This document shows positions 16,246-26,467 of a DNA stretch of 64,000 nucleotides, in pieces. Each line of letters begins with the position of its first letter. Position 1 is the stretch's first letter. A program made the translations under genes and the position numbers. The notes under the pieces are model-generated. The model had not been told where the DNA came from, made no database searches, and saw only the letters and a list, made by a program, of their open reading frames with translations. This DNA comes from Salibacterium aidingense DSM 18341. GTDB lineage: Bacteria > Bacillota > Bacilli > Bacillales > Marinococcaceae. The stretch covers positions 281,817 through 345,816 of the forward strand of contig NZ_AUCI01000002.1 of NCBI RefSeq assembly GCF_000429685.1, read 5' to 3'.

Positions 16246-17475
16246 CTACGTCCGCTCCTTCAAAATAATAGGCGGCTGCTCATATTCCTGCCGCCATCTT
16301 TTTTTTCTTGAGGCAGGGGGAAGCGGGAGATAATAGGCCATAGCTGCTTTTTCATCGAGCTGCTGCTGGAGTGTTTTGTGCTTGGGAAGTTTAGAAAACA
16401 AAGGAAGCGCACACTGTTTTTTTACACGGTTTAAATACGCCTGTCCCTGCGGGTTCATTCCGAGTATACGGATGTGATCCGCTCCATTGGAAGCAAGGGC
16501 CGCTCCGGCTTCTTTTTTAAACGTTCCGGTCAACACCTGCACGGCAAAACGCTGGAGCCTGGTCCACGTATAGCGTTTTGTTTTCAATGCACTCATGAAA
16601 GCATGGAAAGAGTTTTCTGTTTTGATGAAAGATTGAAAGCGATGGTGAATGCCTTCTTCTGCCTCGTACAATTCAGACAGCAGAGAGGGGGAAAGGGTAA
16701 GCGCTTTGGCCTGTAAATAGGGATAGTATTTTTCCCAGTCATAAAAAAAAGAGCCATCGTTTATAAAAGATTCCATCACCTGAAAGGAGGCTTCCGGAAC
16801 AGCCTCCTGCACCGTATGCACAGGCTGCTTCTCTTCAATCAGCCGGCGGCGGATGCTTGTAGCACTGGATATCGCGGACGAAGACAGTGTTTCGTCATGA
16901 TAGCCGGCCTGCATCCGTCGAACCGTTTCCGGCTGGATAGAGCTCTGCAGATCGTGGATAGCCTGTATGTAATGAAAACCAAGTATATTATTAGGCTTCG
17001 TAAGATCGGGTAATTCCCGGTCCGGAGCGAGCTGCTGAAAAGCCATGGAAGCAGCTTTCGGGTAACTGAATCCCTGTTTACTAAAAGACTTTATGTAAGA
17101 GCTGTATTCTTCCCGCCGGGTTTGCAGAAATTCCAGCAATTTTAAAAAGGGTTTAATATCTCCCTGTTCGCTCCCGAAACAGATGGTGTCCGTGCCGAGC
17201 TGTTCAAGAACAGATACAGCACCCCTGGCAAACCAGTCCGCATGCTGGCTGGAAAATATATAAGGAAGTTCCACTACTAAATCGGCTCCCGAGCGAAGGG
17301 CCATCTTTGTTCGCTCCCGCCTTGGCAAAAGCGCAGGCTCTCCGCGCTGCAAAAAATATCCGCTCATTACACAAATAACCACCTCGGCATCTGCTGCCTC
17401 TCTGGAAGCGTTTAAATGATATAAATGCCCGTTGTGAAAGGGGTTATATTCAACAATCAGACCGACAGCTTTCAT
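16246..17475 (-). CDS. tmcAL: tRNA(Met) cytidine acetate ligase TmcAL
   Basis: The 409-residue protein begins MKAVGLIVEYNPFHNGHLYH, with the HxGH nucleotidyltransferase motif, followed by QRGEPALLPRRERTKMAL and SGADLVVELP, which are family signatures (YlbM). It uses acetate and ATP to form ac4C34 in elongator tRNA-Met. The start at 17475 has AAGGAGAGA upstream; the 47 in-frame residues further upstream have no family similarity. It is divergent from ylbN and convergent with ylbL. Confidence 0.93.
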   Translation of the reverse strand: MKAVGLIVEYNPFHNGHLYHLNASREAADAEVVICVMSGYFLQRGEPALLPRRERTKMALRSGADLVVELPYIFSSQHADWFARGAVSVLEQLGTDTICFGSEQGDIKPFLKLLEFLQTRREEYSSYIKSFSKQGFSYPKAASMAFQQLAPDRELPDLTKPNNILGFHYIQAIHDLQSSIQPETVRRMQAGYHDETLSSSAISSATSIRRRLIEEKQPVHTVQEAVPEASFQVMESFINDGSFFYDWEKYYPYLQAKALTLSPSLLSELYEAEEGIHHRFQSFIKTENSFHAFMSALKTKRYTWTRLQRFAVQVLTGTFKKEAGAALASNGADHIRILGMNPQGQAYLNRVKKQCALPLFSKLPKHKTLQQQLDEKAAMAYYLPLPPASRKKRWRQEYEQPPIILKERT

Positions 17476-17656
17476 AAAGCTATTCTCTCCTTCTCGTCCT
17501 GAAAAAGTATTATCAAAAAAAGAATCTTTTCTCGATGAAAAAGACATGTTAAGATATAGAAATTCTCTTGTTCCTCCAGTATAATGTAAAGAAAAAATAT
17601 TGACAAATAAAGGCATGGTGGATATAATTACTCTTGTTGCCCAGAGGTGATACCCA

Positions 17657-18190
17657 ATGAGATGGAGTATTCAACAACTTCTAGCGAAAAAAGAAGAAGG
17701 GCTGGAAATGGACGCTTCCGTTGATGTCAGGGAATTGATAGAACGGGACCGTGAAATTCGGGACATCAGTCCGGTTCAGGTGTCCGGCAGAGGCGATTTC
17801 ACAGGTGATACAGTCACTTTCCATGTCCGTCTGAAAGGATCGATGGTCTTACCTTGTTCCCGCACATTAGCGGACGTAAATTATCCTTTTGATATTCCTA
17901 TGACAGAAAGCTTCCGACTGGACGGTACTCCTGTGGATGAAGAAGATATTCATTTACATGAACCGGAAAATGGATATGTGGATCTTCTCCCTTATATTGA
18001 AGAGAATATCTTAGTGGAACTTCCTATACAGGTTTTTGCAGATAATGTAAGTGATCATGATTCACCAGCCCCGCAGCATGGGAAGGACTGGGAAGTCATT
18101 ACGACAGAAGAAGCAGCAGGGAAGAACCAGGAGGAAGAGGAGAAGGTCGATCCGAGAATGGCTGACTTGGCCAAGTATTTTGACAAATAA
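17657..18190 (+). CDS. ylbN: YceD/DUF177 protein (YlbN)
   Basis: This acidic 177-residue protein starts MRWSIQQLLAKKEEG and contains the conserved VSGRGDFTGDTVTFHVRLKG-like core and MVLPCSRTLADVNYPFDI. The family is cytosolic and often sits directly before rpmF, as here. In other bacteria it is tied to ribosomal RNA synthesis or 23S accumulation; the mechanism is not clear. AGAGGTGAT precedes the ATG. Confidence 0.9.
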   Translation: MRWSIQQLLAKKEEGLEMDASVDVRELIERDREIRDISPVQVSGRGDFTGDTVTFHVRLKGSMVLPCSRTLADVNYPFDIPMTESFRLDGTPVDEEDIHLHEPENGYVDLLPYIEENILVELPIQVFADNVSDHDSPAPQHGKDWEVITTEEAAGKNQEEEEKVDPRMADLAKYFDK

Positions 18191-18270
18191 GCAAGGATAG
18201 GAGATATGCCGGCGCGTATTTCTCCTTTTCTCCATTGAAAATGTATTTACTCTAAAAGGAGGTGTGACAC

Positions 18271-18447
18271 ATGGCAGTACAACCTAGACGTACGTCTAAA
18301 ACCCGTAAAAACAAACGTCGCACACATCATAAACTTACTGTAAAAGGTATGGTTAAATGCCCGGATTGCGGGGAAATGAAACTATCCCACCGTGTCTGCA
18401 GGAATTGCGGTTCTTATAAAGGAGAAACTGTGGTGGAAAAAAGTTAA
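18271..18447 (+). CDS. rpmF: Ribosomal protein bL32
   Basis: This 58-residue protein, [20 protein letters not shown]..., is the large-subunit protein L32. Two pairs of cysteines (CPDC and CRNC) form the zinc-binding C+ form. AAAGGAGGTGTGA, nearly full complement to the 16S rRNA end, precedes the ATG by four bases. It is co-transcribed with ylbN and followed by a strong terminator. Confidence 0.98.
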   Translation: MAVQPRRTSKTRKNKRRTHHKLTVKGMVKCPDCGEMKLSHRVCRNCGSYKGETVVEKS

Positions 18448-18459
18448 TAGGTGAACTTG

Positions 18460-18504
18460 AAAGCTGTTCAGGAAGAGAGATTCTTTTCCTGAACAGCTTT
18501 TTTG
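18460..18504 (+). terminator. Terminator after rpmF
   Basis: A 14-bp perfect stem (18460-18473 with 18487-18500) is followed by TTTTTT-like sequence. Confidence 0.92.
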
Positions 18505-18661
18505 TGATGGAAGACAGGGTGCTTTCTTGAGATATTGCTTCGATTCTTTTTTCTTTTAAAAGAATAAAATTTTTAATAAAAGGACATAATCATTTGATAG
18601 AGCGATTCTATCTTCTAGTTATCATTCATAGAAATAAAGAAAAAGAACGGAGGGATTTCAT

Positions 18662-19282
18662 ATGGCATTATCTCGACAGGATGCGTGGTCTGCAGATGAA
18701 GATATCACTCTTGCTGAAATTGTGCTGCGCCATGTTAGAGAAGGCAGTACTCAACTATCCGCTTTTCAGGAGGCCGGGGAAAAATTATCGCGGACCGCAG
18801 CAGCCTGCGGTTTCAGGTGGAATGCTTGTATTAGAAAAAAATATGAAAGTGCGATTGAAATGGCACGAACGCATAAGCACAAGAGTACAGATAAAGGGCT
18901 GCTGGCCCGGGAGGAAGAGCAGCAGCCGGACATACCACTTTCAAACATCAAAGATCCCGGACTTTCGAATGAGGAAGAAAACTTCAGTCCTCACACAGCA
19001 GAGATGAAAAACCAGCTGCAGGACACGATTTCCTTTTTAACCAAGCTTTCTCAGTATATGGAGGAAAAAGAGGCTGAAGTCAACAATACCCTGGAGAATA
19101 AAAAGAAAGAACTGCAGCATGAAAACAAAAAGCTGGAAGAAGAGTTACATCAGGTGAAAAAGGATTTTAAAAGACTGCGGGAAGATTATAAAGCCCTACT
19201 GGATGTAATGGAAAAAGCGAGAGCGCTGTCTGAAGGAGCTCTCCCTTATCTGGCAGAAGAAGAAATGGAAGAAAGCAGTTAA
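18662..19282 (+). CDS. gerR: RsfA-family sporulation regulator (YlbO/GerR-like)
   Basis: The 206-residue protein has an N-terminal Myb/SANT-like region ([20 protein letters not shown]...[15 protein letters not shown], residues about 9-62), as in RsfA and YlbO. A long coiled coil follows (about 120-190). In B. subtilis YlbO (GerR) is a mother-cell regulator that tunes sigma-E genes. The position between rpmF and ylbP is that of ylbO. GAACGGAGG is upstream of the ATG. The gene name is by synteny and domain type. Confidence 0.82.
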   Translation: MALSRQDAWSADEDITLAEIVLRHVREGSTQLSAFQEAGEKLSRTAAACGFRWNACIRKKYESAIEMARTHKHKSTDKGLLAREEEQQPDIPLSNIKDPGLSNEEENFSPHTAEMKNQLQDTISFLTKLSQYMEEKEAEVNNTLENKKKELQHENKKLEEELHQVKKDFKRLREDYKALLDVMEKARALSEGALPYLAEEEMEESS

Positions 19283-19288
19283 TAAACG

Positions 19289-19325
19289 AAACGCTCAGAT
19301 GATCCAGTCATCTGAGCGTTTGTTA
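19289..19325. terminator. Bidirectional hairpin between ylbO and ylbP
   Basis: A 14-bp perfect stem (19289-19302 with 19308-19321) with a 5-nt loop sits between two convergent genes; short T runs flank it on both strands. Confidence 0.8.
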
Positions 19326-19348
19326 TGAAGAGCCTGCCCATTCTTTCG

Positions 19349-19855
19349 CTATTCCATTGTCATATCCGTTTCGGAAGGCTGCTGTTCTTGTTCCTGGACG
19401 CCGGCCGGGTACCAAACATATGGATTTTCCCCACGGTCTCTTTCGGGATGGTATGTCACATTTTCAAAGCCCATTTTCTCCCAGAAGTAATCTGACCGTT
19501 GTCTTGCATTTGTTTTTACAGGAAGATTAAATGACTTTGCATAATTTACTAACGTTTCGCCAAAACCGCGGTTTCTGTAAGGTTCGAGGACTTCAAGCTT
19601 CCACAGTTCTAAATAGTCCTGCGGAGGGTCGAAATAAAAGTCAAACTTACTGTCTATCTTATACAGGCACATGCGCGCCACTAGGCGGTCTCCGTAATAA
19701 ATACCATAAAAAGGAGATTCGCTGTCGTTTTCGATGATGTTCTCCTCGAGTTCTTCCTTCATGGATAATTCCTGCACACCGACTTCTTTAAAATTCTGAA
19801 ATTCTTCTAACGTCTTATAATTTACACGTAAGCGCTTCACTTCATATTTTGACAT
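19349..19855 (-). CDS. ylbP: GNAT acetyltransferase YlbP
   Basis: The 168-residue protein starts MSKYEVKRLRVNYKTLEEF and has the acetyl-CoA loop region LEVLEPYRNRGFGETLV, then the C-terminal TNARQRSDYFWEKMGF. It matches B. subtilis YlbP, a GNAT protein of unknown substrate. The ATG at 19855 has GAGGAGG six bases upstream; 19870 would lie before that site. The C-terminal tail is Gln/Glu-rich. Confidence 0.88.
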   Translation of the reverse strand: MSKYEVKRLRVNYKTLEEFQNFKEVGVQELSMKEELEENIIENDSESPFYGIYYGDRLVARMCLYKIDSKFDFYFDPPQDYLELWKLEVLEPYRNRGFGETLVNYAKSFNLPVKTNARQRSDYFWEKMGFENVTYHPERDRGENPYVWYPAGVQEQEQQPSETDMTME

Positions 19856-20043
19856 GTTCATCCTCCTCACCTATCCTGTTAATACCATTGTACTATATCC
19901 ATTTGTGTTTTTGGTGGATGATCTTCTGTTATAGAATAGGCGTAATACTTCTAATATTCTAACATAATCAGCCATTGCTTCCACGTTTGAACTCCTTTAT
20001 GCTACGAATGACAAACAATTTTATGAAAGGTGGGGAATGCTGG

Positions 20044-20436
20044 TTGAGCAATCTACTCATCCTTATTGGCGCCGCCCTGCTTACACTTCCTCTGCTAGCC
20101 TGGTATCTGGTTTATATTATGGTGGCAAAAGTTACGAAAAATAAGGGGAAAGCGATACGTACGGCGGCTGATACAACAACCATTTTGTTTATCACAGCGG
20201 TGCATTTACTGGTAATGGAAATATGGGGAGAATCCTATTTTTGGCTTCTACTTCTTATCATTCTTACAACAGCAGTATTTTTTACCATTATCCATTACCG
20301 CTCGGGACAGGACGTAGAATTTATGCGGTTAATCAAGGGGATATGGCGTTTTACATTCTTTCTCTTCCTCGCAGGATATATTATTCTGGCCGGGTACGGC
20401 TGGGGGCTTTCCCTGCTTTCTGCTTTTATTGGATAA
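20044..20436 (+). CDS. DUF3397 family membrane protein
   Basis: This 130-residue protein has four hydrophobic segments and little else; KNKGKAIRTAADTTTILFI lies between the first two. Its length and position directly upstream of bshC fit the DUF3397 family, of unknown function. The TTG at 20044 is chosen because AAGGTGGGG lies eight bases upstream; in-frame ATGs further upstream have no such site. Start confidence is moderate. Confidence 0.72.
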   Translation: MSNLLILIGAALLTLPLLAWYLVYIMVAKVTKNKGKAIRTAADTTTILFITAVHLLVMEIWGESYFWLLLLIILTTAVFFTIIHYRSGQDVEFMRLIKGIWRFTFFLFLAGYIILAGYGWGLSLLSAFIG

Positions 20437-20501
20437 TGGTTCATGATAATCTGATAACCAGATAGAAACTCGGAAACAGCAGTAGAAAGGGTTGGAGCGA
20501 A

Positions 20502-22124
20502 ATGGAAGTATGGGACGAAGATTTTTCACAGAGACATACATTTGTTCAGGATTATATAGAAAACAAAACACAGGCCCGCTCTTTTTTTGATTATGGAGGC
20601 TCGCCGGAGGAAATGAAGCGGCGTTATACTGATATTATGGATCGGACATATCCAAGGGAAACATTGTATCAAATTCTACATACATATAACCAAAAACTGG
20701 CATACGGTGACAATGCGGTTCAGGAACTGAAAAAGTTAAGGGATCCAGAAACTGCAGCTGTTGTAACAGGACAGCAGGCCGGCCTGCTGTCAGGTCCTTT
20801 GTATACAGTGACAAAAGCAATAACAGTGGTGAAAGAAGCGAAGGAAAAAGAAAAGCTGCTAAATAAACCGGTTATTCCAATATTCTGGATAGCTGGGGAA
20901 GACCATGACTGGGAAGAAATCAATCATATTTATCTGCCAGGGCACAAAGCCCCCCAGAAAATCACATACAAAGGGTTTTTTGAACCCGGCCGGCCGATGT
21001 CTGATCAGCCTGTACAAAAAACCGCTTTGGAGGATTGGTGGAAAAAAGCAGTAGGCTGTCTGCGGGAATCATCTCATACCAAATCTTTGTATGACAGCTT
21101 CCATCACCTGGTCGAACGATCAGGTTCCATTACGGATTTTTTTGCCGAATGGATGCGCTGGTTATTTCGGGATACCGGGCTCATCATGCTTGATGCCGGT
21201 GATCAGGCTCTGCGTCCACTGCAAACCGATACATTTCACCAGATCATCAGTCAAAATCACTGGTGCAGGAAAGCTGTGAAAGCGGGAATGGACCGTAGAG
21301 ATAACTCCGTATATGGTACGCCGGAAGGATTTAACGAAGAGAGCGCTCAGTTATTCTATCATCCTTATCAAAAAAGGGTGATGTTATACGAAGGGCAGAA
21401 TGGTGAATTCACAGATAAGCAAGGGGAGCACCGGTTTGATAAAGGATTTCTGGAGAAAGAAGCTATGGCTCACCCGGAGCGCTTTAGCTCGACCGCATTA
21501 ACCAGGCCGCTTATTCAAGAAACCATCCTTCCTGTTCTTGCTTATGCAGGAGGACCTGGAGAAATTAATTACTGGTCGCTTCTGCAGCCGCTGTTTCATC
21601 AATTTGACCTGCATCTTCCCCCTGTACTTCCAAGAATGGAAGCTGTCATTATCCCCCGGACAGCCCAAACGATTGCCCATAAAGAATCTCTTTCCCTGAG
21701 GGAAGTACTGAAATACGGGGCGGAAAAGTATATGGAAGAGTTGCGGAACACCGCGAAGCAGGTAGACGGGAAGATGCTGGCGGAGGAACTGCTGCAGCAG
21801 CTGGAACCTTATCACGCCCGGATGCAGGAGGAGTGGGAGAAAATTGCTCCTTCAGAGAAAAGTTTTGGTGAAACTAACTGGAAAATCATAAAAGACAATG
21901 TTTCAACATTTGCCAACAAGATGGATAGATACCAGGAAAATCGGGAAGAATGTCGCATTCAGAAGATAAAAAAGCTGGAGCAGCTTCTTCGGCCATATCA
22001 TCAGCCTCAGGAACGAATATATAATATATTATTTTTCCTTAATGAGTATGGAGGTAGTTTTATCTCGAACCTTATGGCTAACCTTCCCCCCGGATGTGGA
22101 AAACAGTATGTGATAAAAATGTAA
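20502..22124 (+). CDS. bshC: Putative cysteine ligase BshC
   Basis: This 540-residue protein matches BshC (YllA) in length and in blocks such as AAVVTGQQAGLLSGPLYT, PIFWIAGEDHDWEEINH and AYAGGPGEINYWSLL. It adds cysteine to glucosaminyl-malate, the last step of bacillithiol synthesis. Bacillithiol is the main low-molecular-weight thiol of these bacteria. GGTTGGAG precedes the ATG. It lies before mraZ as in B. subtilis and is followed by a terminator. Confidence 0.95.
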   Translation: MEVWDEDFSQRHTFVQDYIENKTQARSFFDYGGSPEEMKRRYTDIMDRTYPRETLYQILHTYNQKLAYGDNAVQELKKLRDPETAAVVTGQQAGLLSGPLYTVTKAITVVKEAKEKEKLLNKPVIPIFWIAGEDHDWEEINHIYLPGHKAPQKITYKGFFEPGRPMSDQPVQKTALEDWWKKAVGCLRESSHTKSLYDSFHHLVERSGSITDFFAEWMRWLFRDTGLIMLDAGDQALRPLQTDTFHQIISQNHWCRKAVKAGMDRRDNSVYGTPEGFNEESAQLFYHPYQKRVMLYEGQNGEFTDKQGEHRFDKGFLEKEAMAHPERFSSTALTRPLIQETILPVLAYAGGPGEINYWSLLQPLFHQFDLHLPPVLPRMEAVIIPRTAQTIAHKESLSLREVLKYGAEKYMEELRNTAKQVDGKMLAEELLQQLEPYHARMQEEWEKIAPSEKSFGETNWKIIKDNVSTFANKMDRYQENREECRIQKIKKLEQLLRPYHQPQERIYNILFFLNEYGGSFISNLMANLPPGCGKQYVIKM

Positions 22125-22162
22125 AATGTAAGAATATAAGTGCAACTAATGACTGATATTGC

Positions 22163-22195
22163 AAGTTTCCTTCAAATCGAAGGAAACTTTTTTTG
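22163..22195 (+). terminator. Terminator after bshC
   Basis: An 11-bp stem (22163-22173 with 22179-22189) and a T7 run separate bshC from the division cluster. Confidence 0.9.
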
Positions 22196-22280
22196 TCGGT
22201 AAAAAATTAAAATAAAACGTGGTATAAAGTGGGGGAATGTGGTAAGTTATAGATAGAAAGTGGAGGAGGATGGTTGCGTA

Positions 22281-22712
22281 ATGTTCATGGGCGAGCATCA
22301 TCATAATGTGGATGACAAAGGAAGAATGATCGTCCCGTCCCGCTTTAGAGAGGGGTTGGGAGAAACATTTGTTGTCACCCGTGGAATGGATGAATGCTTG
22401 TTCATTTACCCGATGGAGGAATGGGAACGGCTGGAAAGTAAGCTCAAATCTCTTCCATTTACGAAAAAAGATGCCAGAGCCTTTACCCGTTTCTTCTTTT
22501 CAGGAGCGGCTGAATGTGAACTGGATAAACAGGGAAGAGTAAGTCTCCCCTCCACATTGCGCCACTATGCAGGTATTCAAAAAGAATGTGTAGTCATTGG
22601 TGTTTCAACAAGAGTTGAAATCTGGAGTAAAGAAAAATGGGAAGAGTATTTCCAAGAATCCCAGCAATCGTTTTCCGAGATCGCGGAAAATATTGTGGAT
22701 TTTGATTTCTGA
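22281..22712 (+). CDS. mraZ: Transcriptional regulator MraZ
   Basis: The 143-residue protein (same length as in B. subtilis) has two SpoVT-AbrB-like halves: [20 protein letters not shown] and [17 protein letters not shown]. MraZ forms ring-shaped oligomers that bind repeats upstream of mraZ and controls the dcw operon. The ATG at 22281 aligns with MFMGEYQHN of B. subtilis; GGAGGAGG lies upstream. It is the first gene of the division and cell-wall cluster. Confidence 0.95.
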   Translation: MFMGEHHHNVDDKGRMIVPSRFREGLGETFVVTRGMDECLFIYPMEEWERLESKLKSLPFTKKDARAFTRFFFSGAAECELDKQGRVSLPSTLRHYAGIQKECVVIGVSTRVEIWSKEKWEEYFQESQQSFSEIAENIVDFDF

Positions 22713-22762
22713 TTGTTTTCATACATGCTTACCACCTGCCCAAAGGAAGGAGGGAGCCGTTT

Positions 22763-23701
22763 TTGGAGTCTTTTTCGCATGATACTGTTTTATTAAAGGA
22801 GGCGGTGGACGGCCTCGCTGTAAAACAAGGCGGAACCTACGTGGACTGTACGCTCGGAGCGGGCGGACACAGTGAAAGAATATTGCAGAAGCTGGAATAC
22901 AGCGGTCATCTGTTTGCTTTTGAACAGGATGAAACGGCCTTGTCTTACGGAAAAGAACGACTCGTCCCTTTTGGAGACCATGTGACATTTATACATGAGA
23001 ATTTTACAAGGTTAAAAGAAGAGCTGGCCGGAAGATCGATACAGGGAGTAGACGGCGTGCTGTTTGATTTGGGAGTGTCCTCCCCGCAGTTTGACGAGGC
23101 GGAAAGAGGATTCAGTTATCGGTTTGACGCACCGCTGGACATGAGAATGGACCCCCGCCAGCAGCTAACGGCAAAAACAGTCGTTAATGAATGGAGTTTT
23201 CAAGAACTCTACTCGATTATTGCTCGGTACGGGGAAGAAAAGTTTGCAAAGCAAATTGCCCGTAAGATAGAAATGGCACGAAAAACAGCTCCTGTAGAAA
23301 CGACCTTCGAACTGACAGAGCTGATAAAGGAAGCCATCCCCGCCCCGGCCCGAAGAAGCGGCGGGCACCCTTCCAAACGGACGTTTCAGGCACTTCGGAT
23401 AGCAGTTAATGATGAACTGAATGTGTTTGAAAAGGCATTAACAGACGCCTGTGATTTGCTGAACCGGGGCGGTCGTATAAGTGTTATTACGTTTCATTCG
23501 CTGGAAGACAAGCTTTGCAAAAGGATTTTTAAAGAAAAAAGCAGTCTCCCGGATCTTCCGAAAGGCCTGCCGGTTGTACCGGAAGGAAGTAAACCTTCGT
23601 TTACATTGATCACAAAAAAACCAATTACACCGGAACAACAGGAGCTAAAAAACAATAACCGCGCTCATTCAGCGAAACTGCGAATCGCGGAAAAATGTTA
23701 G
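22763..23701 (+). CDS. rsmH: 16S rRNA m4C1402 methyltransferase RsmH
   Basis: The 312-residue SAM-dependent methyltransferase (MraW) has [13 protein letters not shown] at the N-terminus, the SAM loop [13 protein letters not shown] and [22 protein letters not shown] split over its core. It N4-methylates C1402 of 16S rRNA. TTG start with AAGGAAGGAGGGAG upstream. Confidence 0.95.
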   Translation: MESFSHDTVLLKEAVDGLAVKQGGTYVDCTLGAGGHSERILQKLEYSGHLFAFEQDETALSYGKERLVPFGDHVTFIHENFTRLKEELAGRSIQGVDGVLFDLGVSSPQFDEAERGFSYRFDAPLDMRMDPRQQLTAKTVVNEWSFQELYSIIARYGEEKFAKQIARKIEMARKTAPVETTFELTELIKEAIPAPARRSGGHPSKRTFQALRIAVNDELNVFEKALTDACDLLNRGGRISVITFHSLEDKLCKRIFKEKSSLPDLPKGLPVVPEGSKPSFTLITKKPITPEQQELKNNNRAHSAKLRIAEKC

Positions 23702-23713
23702 GGGGAAACGTAT

Positions 23714-24082
23714 TTGGATAATCTGGCACAACAAATCCAGCGTCAAAAGCAGGAAAGACAAACTCTACATAAACAGGTGCAGACCCATCATATTCCGGGA
23801 AAAGTCACTAAAGGAGAAAAAATCCTTGTTTTTTCGATGGTGCTGGCTGTCGTTATCGCGGCTTTTATCCTCATTTCCAACTATGCCAATATTTATACAC
23901 AACAGCGGGAAATAGCAAGCCTCAATCAATCCATAAATGAACAGACGGAGACAAACCGCAGCCTTGAACTGGAGGTTGCCGAATTAAGTGCTCCGGATCG
24001 TATTATGTATTACGCAAAAGAAGAGTTGGGCATGGAACTGGATGATGAACAGGTAAGAGTGATTCAGAGCGCAACACCTTAA
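23714..24082 (+). CDS. ftsL: Cell division protein FtsL
   Basis: This 122-residue bitopic protein has a basic cytoplasmic tail, one membrane segment (about residues 38-56, VFSMVLAVVIAAFILIS) and an extracytoplasmic coiled coil (REIASLNQSINEQTETNRSL). It forms the FtsL-DivIC-DivIB subcomplex at the septum. TTG start, preceded by GGGGGAA, 12 bases after rsmH. Confidence 0.9.
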   Translation: MDNLAQQIQRQKQERQTLHKQVQTHHIPGKVTKGEKILVFSMVLAVVIAAFILISNYANIYTQQREIASLNQSINEQTETNRSLELEVAELSAPDRIMYYAKEELGMELDDEQVRVIQSATP

Positions 24083-24175
24083 GGCAGGAAACAACCAGAT
24101 ACAAGGGGGCGGCGCGAATTTGCCGCCCTTGTTATGTTTTTAAAGCCGGTACATGAGAAAATAGGCGGTGAGAAG

Positions 24176-26383
24176 ATGGCTCAAAAACGAAAAAATATTA
24201 TAAAACGGGCGTTAATGCTATTAACTCTTGTTTTCCTTTTTTTTCTGGTATTTGCCGGAAGAGTAGTGTATGTACAGGTAACCAAGGAAGTGAACGGGCA
24301 GGATCTGCAGGCTATGGCAGAATCCCGCTGGACGACAACGCAGACGCTTCACGGGGAGCGCGGAAGTATTTATGATCGGGAAGGACAGGCCCTGGCAGAA
24401 GAAGTTCAGTCTTATACTGCATTTGCCGTTCTGGACAAAGAATATGAAGGACATGTAGAAAATCCGGAGGAGACCGCAGAGAAATTGGCACCGTTTATTG
24501 GATTGGATGCAGCGGAATTACAAGAGATGTTTCAGACCGGATTGGAAGAAGATAAGTTTCAAATTGAGCTGGGATCCGGTTCAAAATACTTAAGCTTATC
24601 ACAAAAACAGGAGATTGAGGAACTGGGGCTGAAAGGTATTTATTTTCGGACAGAGCCAAAAAGATATTACCCTAATCAGAAGTTTGCCTCCCATGTTCTA
24701 GGTTATACGGAAAAGGACATGAGTGAAGCGAAAATGGGTCTGGAACTGGAATTGAACAAAGAACTGTCCCCGGCCGACGGTTCGCTTACCTATCGGCGGA
24801 ACCGACAGGGAATACCGCTGTGGAACGTTAATGAACAGATCGATGAGCCAAAAAATGGAGAGGATGTATATCTGACCATCGATTCCAATATCCAGACAGC
24901 TTTGGAGCAGGCCATGACAGAAGTAGAAGAACAATACAATCCAAACAAAATGACGGCCATCGTTGCAAATGCTGAAACTGGTGAAATTCTTGGTATGGGA
25001 AACCGCCCCAGCTTTAACCCCAATGAATATGAGTCTATTACCAATTACACAAATTATGCAGTATCCGACCGGTTTGAACCGGGGTCCACAATGAAAATGT
25101 TTACGCTGGCTGCTGCGTTGGAGGAAGAAGTCTACAATGGAAGCGGCGAATACGAGTCAGGGACTTATGATGTCGGCTCAAGAACGATAGGGGATCACAA
25201 CAACAGCAGAGGCTGGGGAAGGATTACGTACGATGAAGGCTTTATCCGCTCCTCCAATGTTGCCTTTGCTAAAGTAGCCCTGGAACAGCTTGGTCCAAAA
25301 CGGTTTTTTCAATACATGAAGAAATTCGGGTTTTCCGAGCCGACGGGAATTGACCTACCAAATGAAGCAGACAGTATTTTGGCAGAAGCGAACGAGCTGA
25401 ACACCGCTATTACCGGGTTCGGCCAGTCCAGTGCTGTCACTCCAATCCAACTGATTCAGGCAGCAACAGCTGTGGCGAATGATGGGAAAATGATGAAGCC
25501 CTATATCGTAGATAAAATATACAGCGGGACAGAGGAGCAGTATTCCTACGAAGCGGTGCCTGAATCTTCCGGAAGCCCCATCAGTGAAGAAACCGCAGCG
25601 CTCACCAGAGAAAAGATGGAACAGGTCGTCACTTCCGAAGATGGGACAGGACAGCCTTTTCAAATTGAAGGCATCGATGTGGCGGGAAAAACCGGAACGG
25701 CACAAATAAATGATCCAAATGGCCCTGGTTATTTGAGCGGGGAGGACCAAAATATTTTTTCCTTTATCGGAATGGCGCCGGTGGAGGATCCAAGTATTAT
25801 TGTCTATGTTGCCGTGGACCGCCCTGAATTAGAAGAGACAGAGGCTGGTTCTGCTCCGGTTTCCCAAATCTTTAATCCCGTGATGAAACAAAGTCTTTCG
25901 TATTTGAATCTTTCCCCGGATGACGTTGCAGAAGAGCAGGTCTATGAAGAAGAAGGAATGGAAGCAGAAGATTATCGCGGCAAGCAGGTGGAAGAAGCGG
26001 TGACCAAGTTGGAAGAAAACGGATTAAAACCGATTATATTAGGTGCAGGCAATACGATTGAAGCTCAATACCCGGCCGCAGGCGAACCGCTAATTATTGG
26101 GGAAAAAGTATTTCTGCGGACAAAAGGAAACATCGAAATGCCGGATGTAACAGGATGGTCCCTGCGTGATGTGAAACGATTGAGTACCTTTACGGATCTG
26201 AAGCTGGACCATCTGGGTTCTGGATATGTAACGAAACAGAGTTTAGAACCGGGGGCTGCCATTCATGAAGAAGGCTATTTAACAGTAGAATTGAAACGCT
26301 CTGAAGAAACAGGCTCAGCAAACAGAGAAAATACAGGCGGAGAGGAAGGAGAACAAACACAGGAGCACCAGCAGCGGGAGTAA
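24176..26383 (+). CDS. pbpB: Penicillin-binding protein 2B
   Basis: The 735-residue class B transpeptidase has a membrane anchor at about 10-32, a dimerisation domain, and transpeptidase motifs STMK (about 303), SSN (about 359) and KTGT (about 504). Two PASTA domains close the chain (from about 590), followed by a Gln/Glu-rich tail. It is the essential septal PBP acting with FtsW-type polymerases. The ATG at 24176 has GGCGGTGAG upstream; the ORF extends 14 codons further up without a good site. Confidence 0.95.
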   Translation: MAQKRKNIIKRALMLLTLVFLFFLVFAGRVVYVQVTKEVNGQDLQAMAESRWTTTQTLHGERGSIYDREGQALAEEVQSYTAFAVLDKEYEGHVENPEETAEKLAPFIGLDAAELQEMFQTGLEEDKFQIELGSGSKYLSLSQKQEIEELGLKGIYFRTEPKRYYPNQKFASHVLGYTEKDMSEAKMGLELELNKELSPADGSLTYRRNRQGIPLWNVNEQIDEPKNGEDVYLTIDSNIQTALEQAMTEVEEQYNPNKMTAIVANAETGEILGMGNRPSFNPNEYESITNYTNYAVSDRFEPGSTMKMFTLAAALEEEVYNGSGEYESGTYDVGSRTIGDHNNSRGWGRITYDEGFIRSSNVAFAKVALEQLGPKRFFQYMKKFGFSEPTGIDLPNEADSILAEANELNTAITGFGQSSAVTPIQLIQAATAVANDGKMMKPYIVDKIYSGTEEQYSYEAVPESSGSPISEETAALTREKMEQVVTSEDGTGQPFQIEGIDVAGKTGTAQINDPNGPGYLSGEDQNIFSFIGMAPVEDPSIIVYVAVDRPELEETEAGSAPVSQIFNPVMKQSLSYLNLSPDDVAEEQVYEEEGMEAEDYRGKQVEEAVTKLEENGLKPIILGAGNTIEAQYPAAGEPLIIGEKVFLRTKGNIEMPDVTGWSLRDVKRLSTFTDLKLDHLGSGYVTKQSLEPGAAIHEEGYLTVELKRSEETGSANRENTGGEEGEQTQEHQQRE

Positions 26384-26467
26384 AGACAGCGCGGTGTGTT
26401 CTTAATAAGGGTGAACAAGCATAAGGTTATTATAGAAAATTTATAATCTTATGGTGGTGGCTCGGAC

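Noticed and set aside
24134..24175. Longer N-terminus for pbpB
   Set aside because: The ATG at 24176 has a proper ribosome-binding site and fits the family start.
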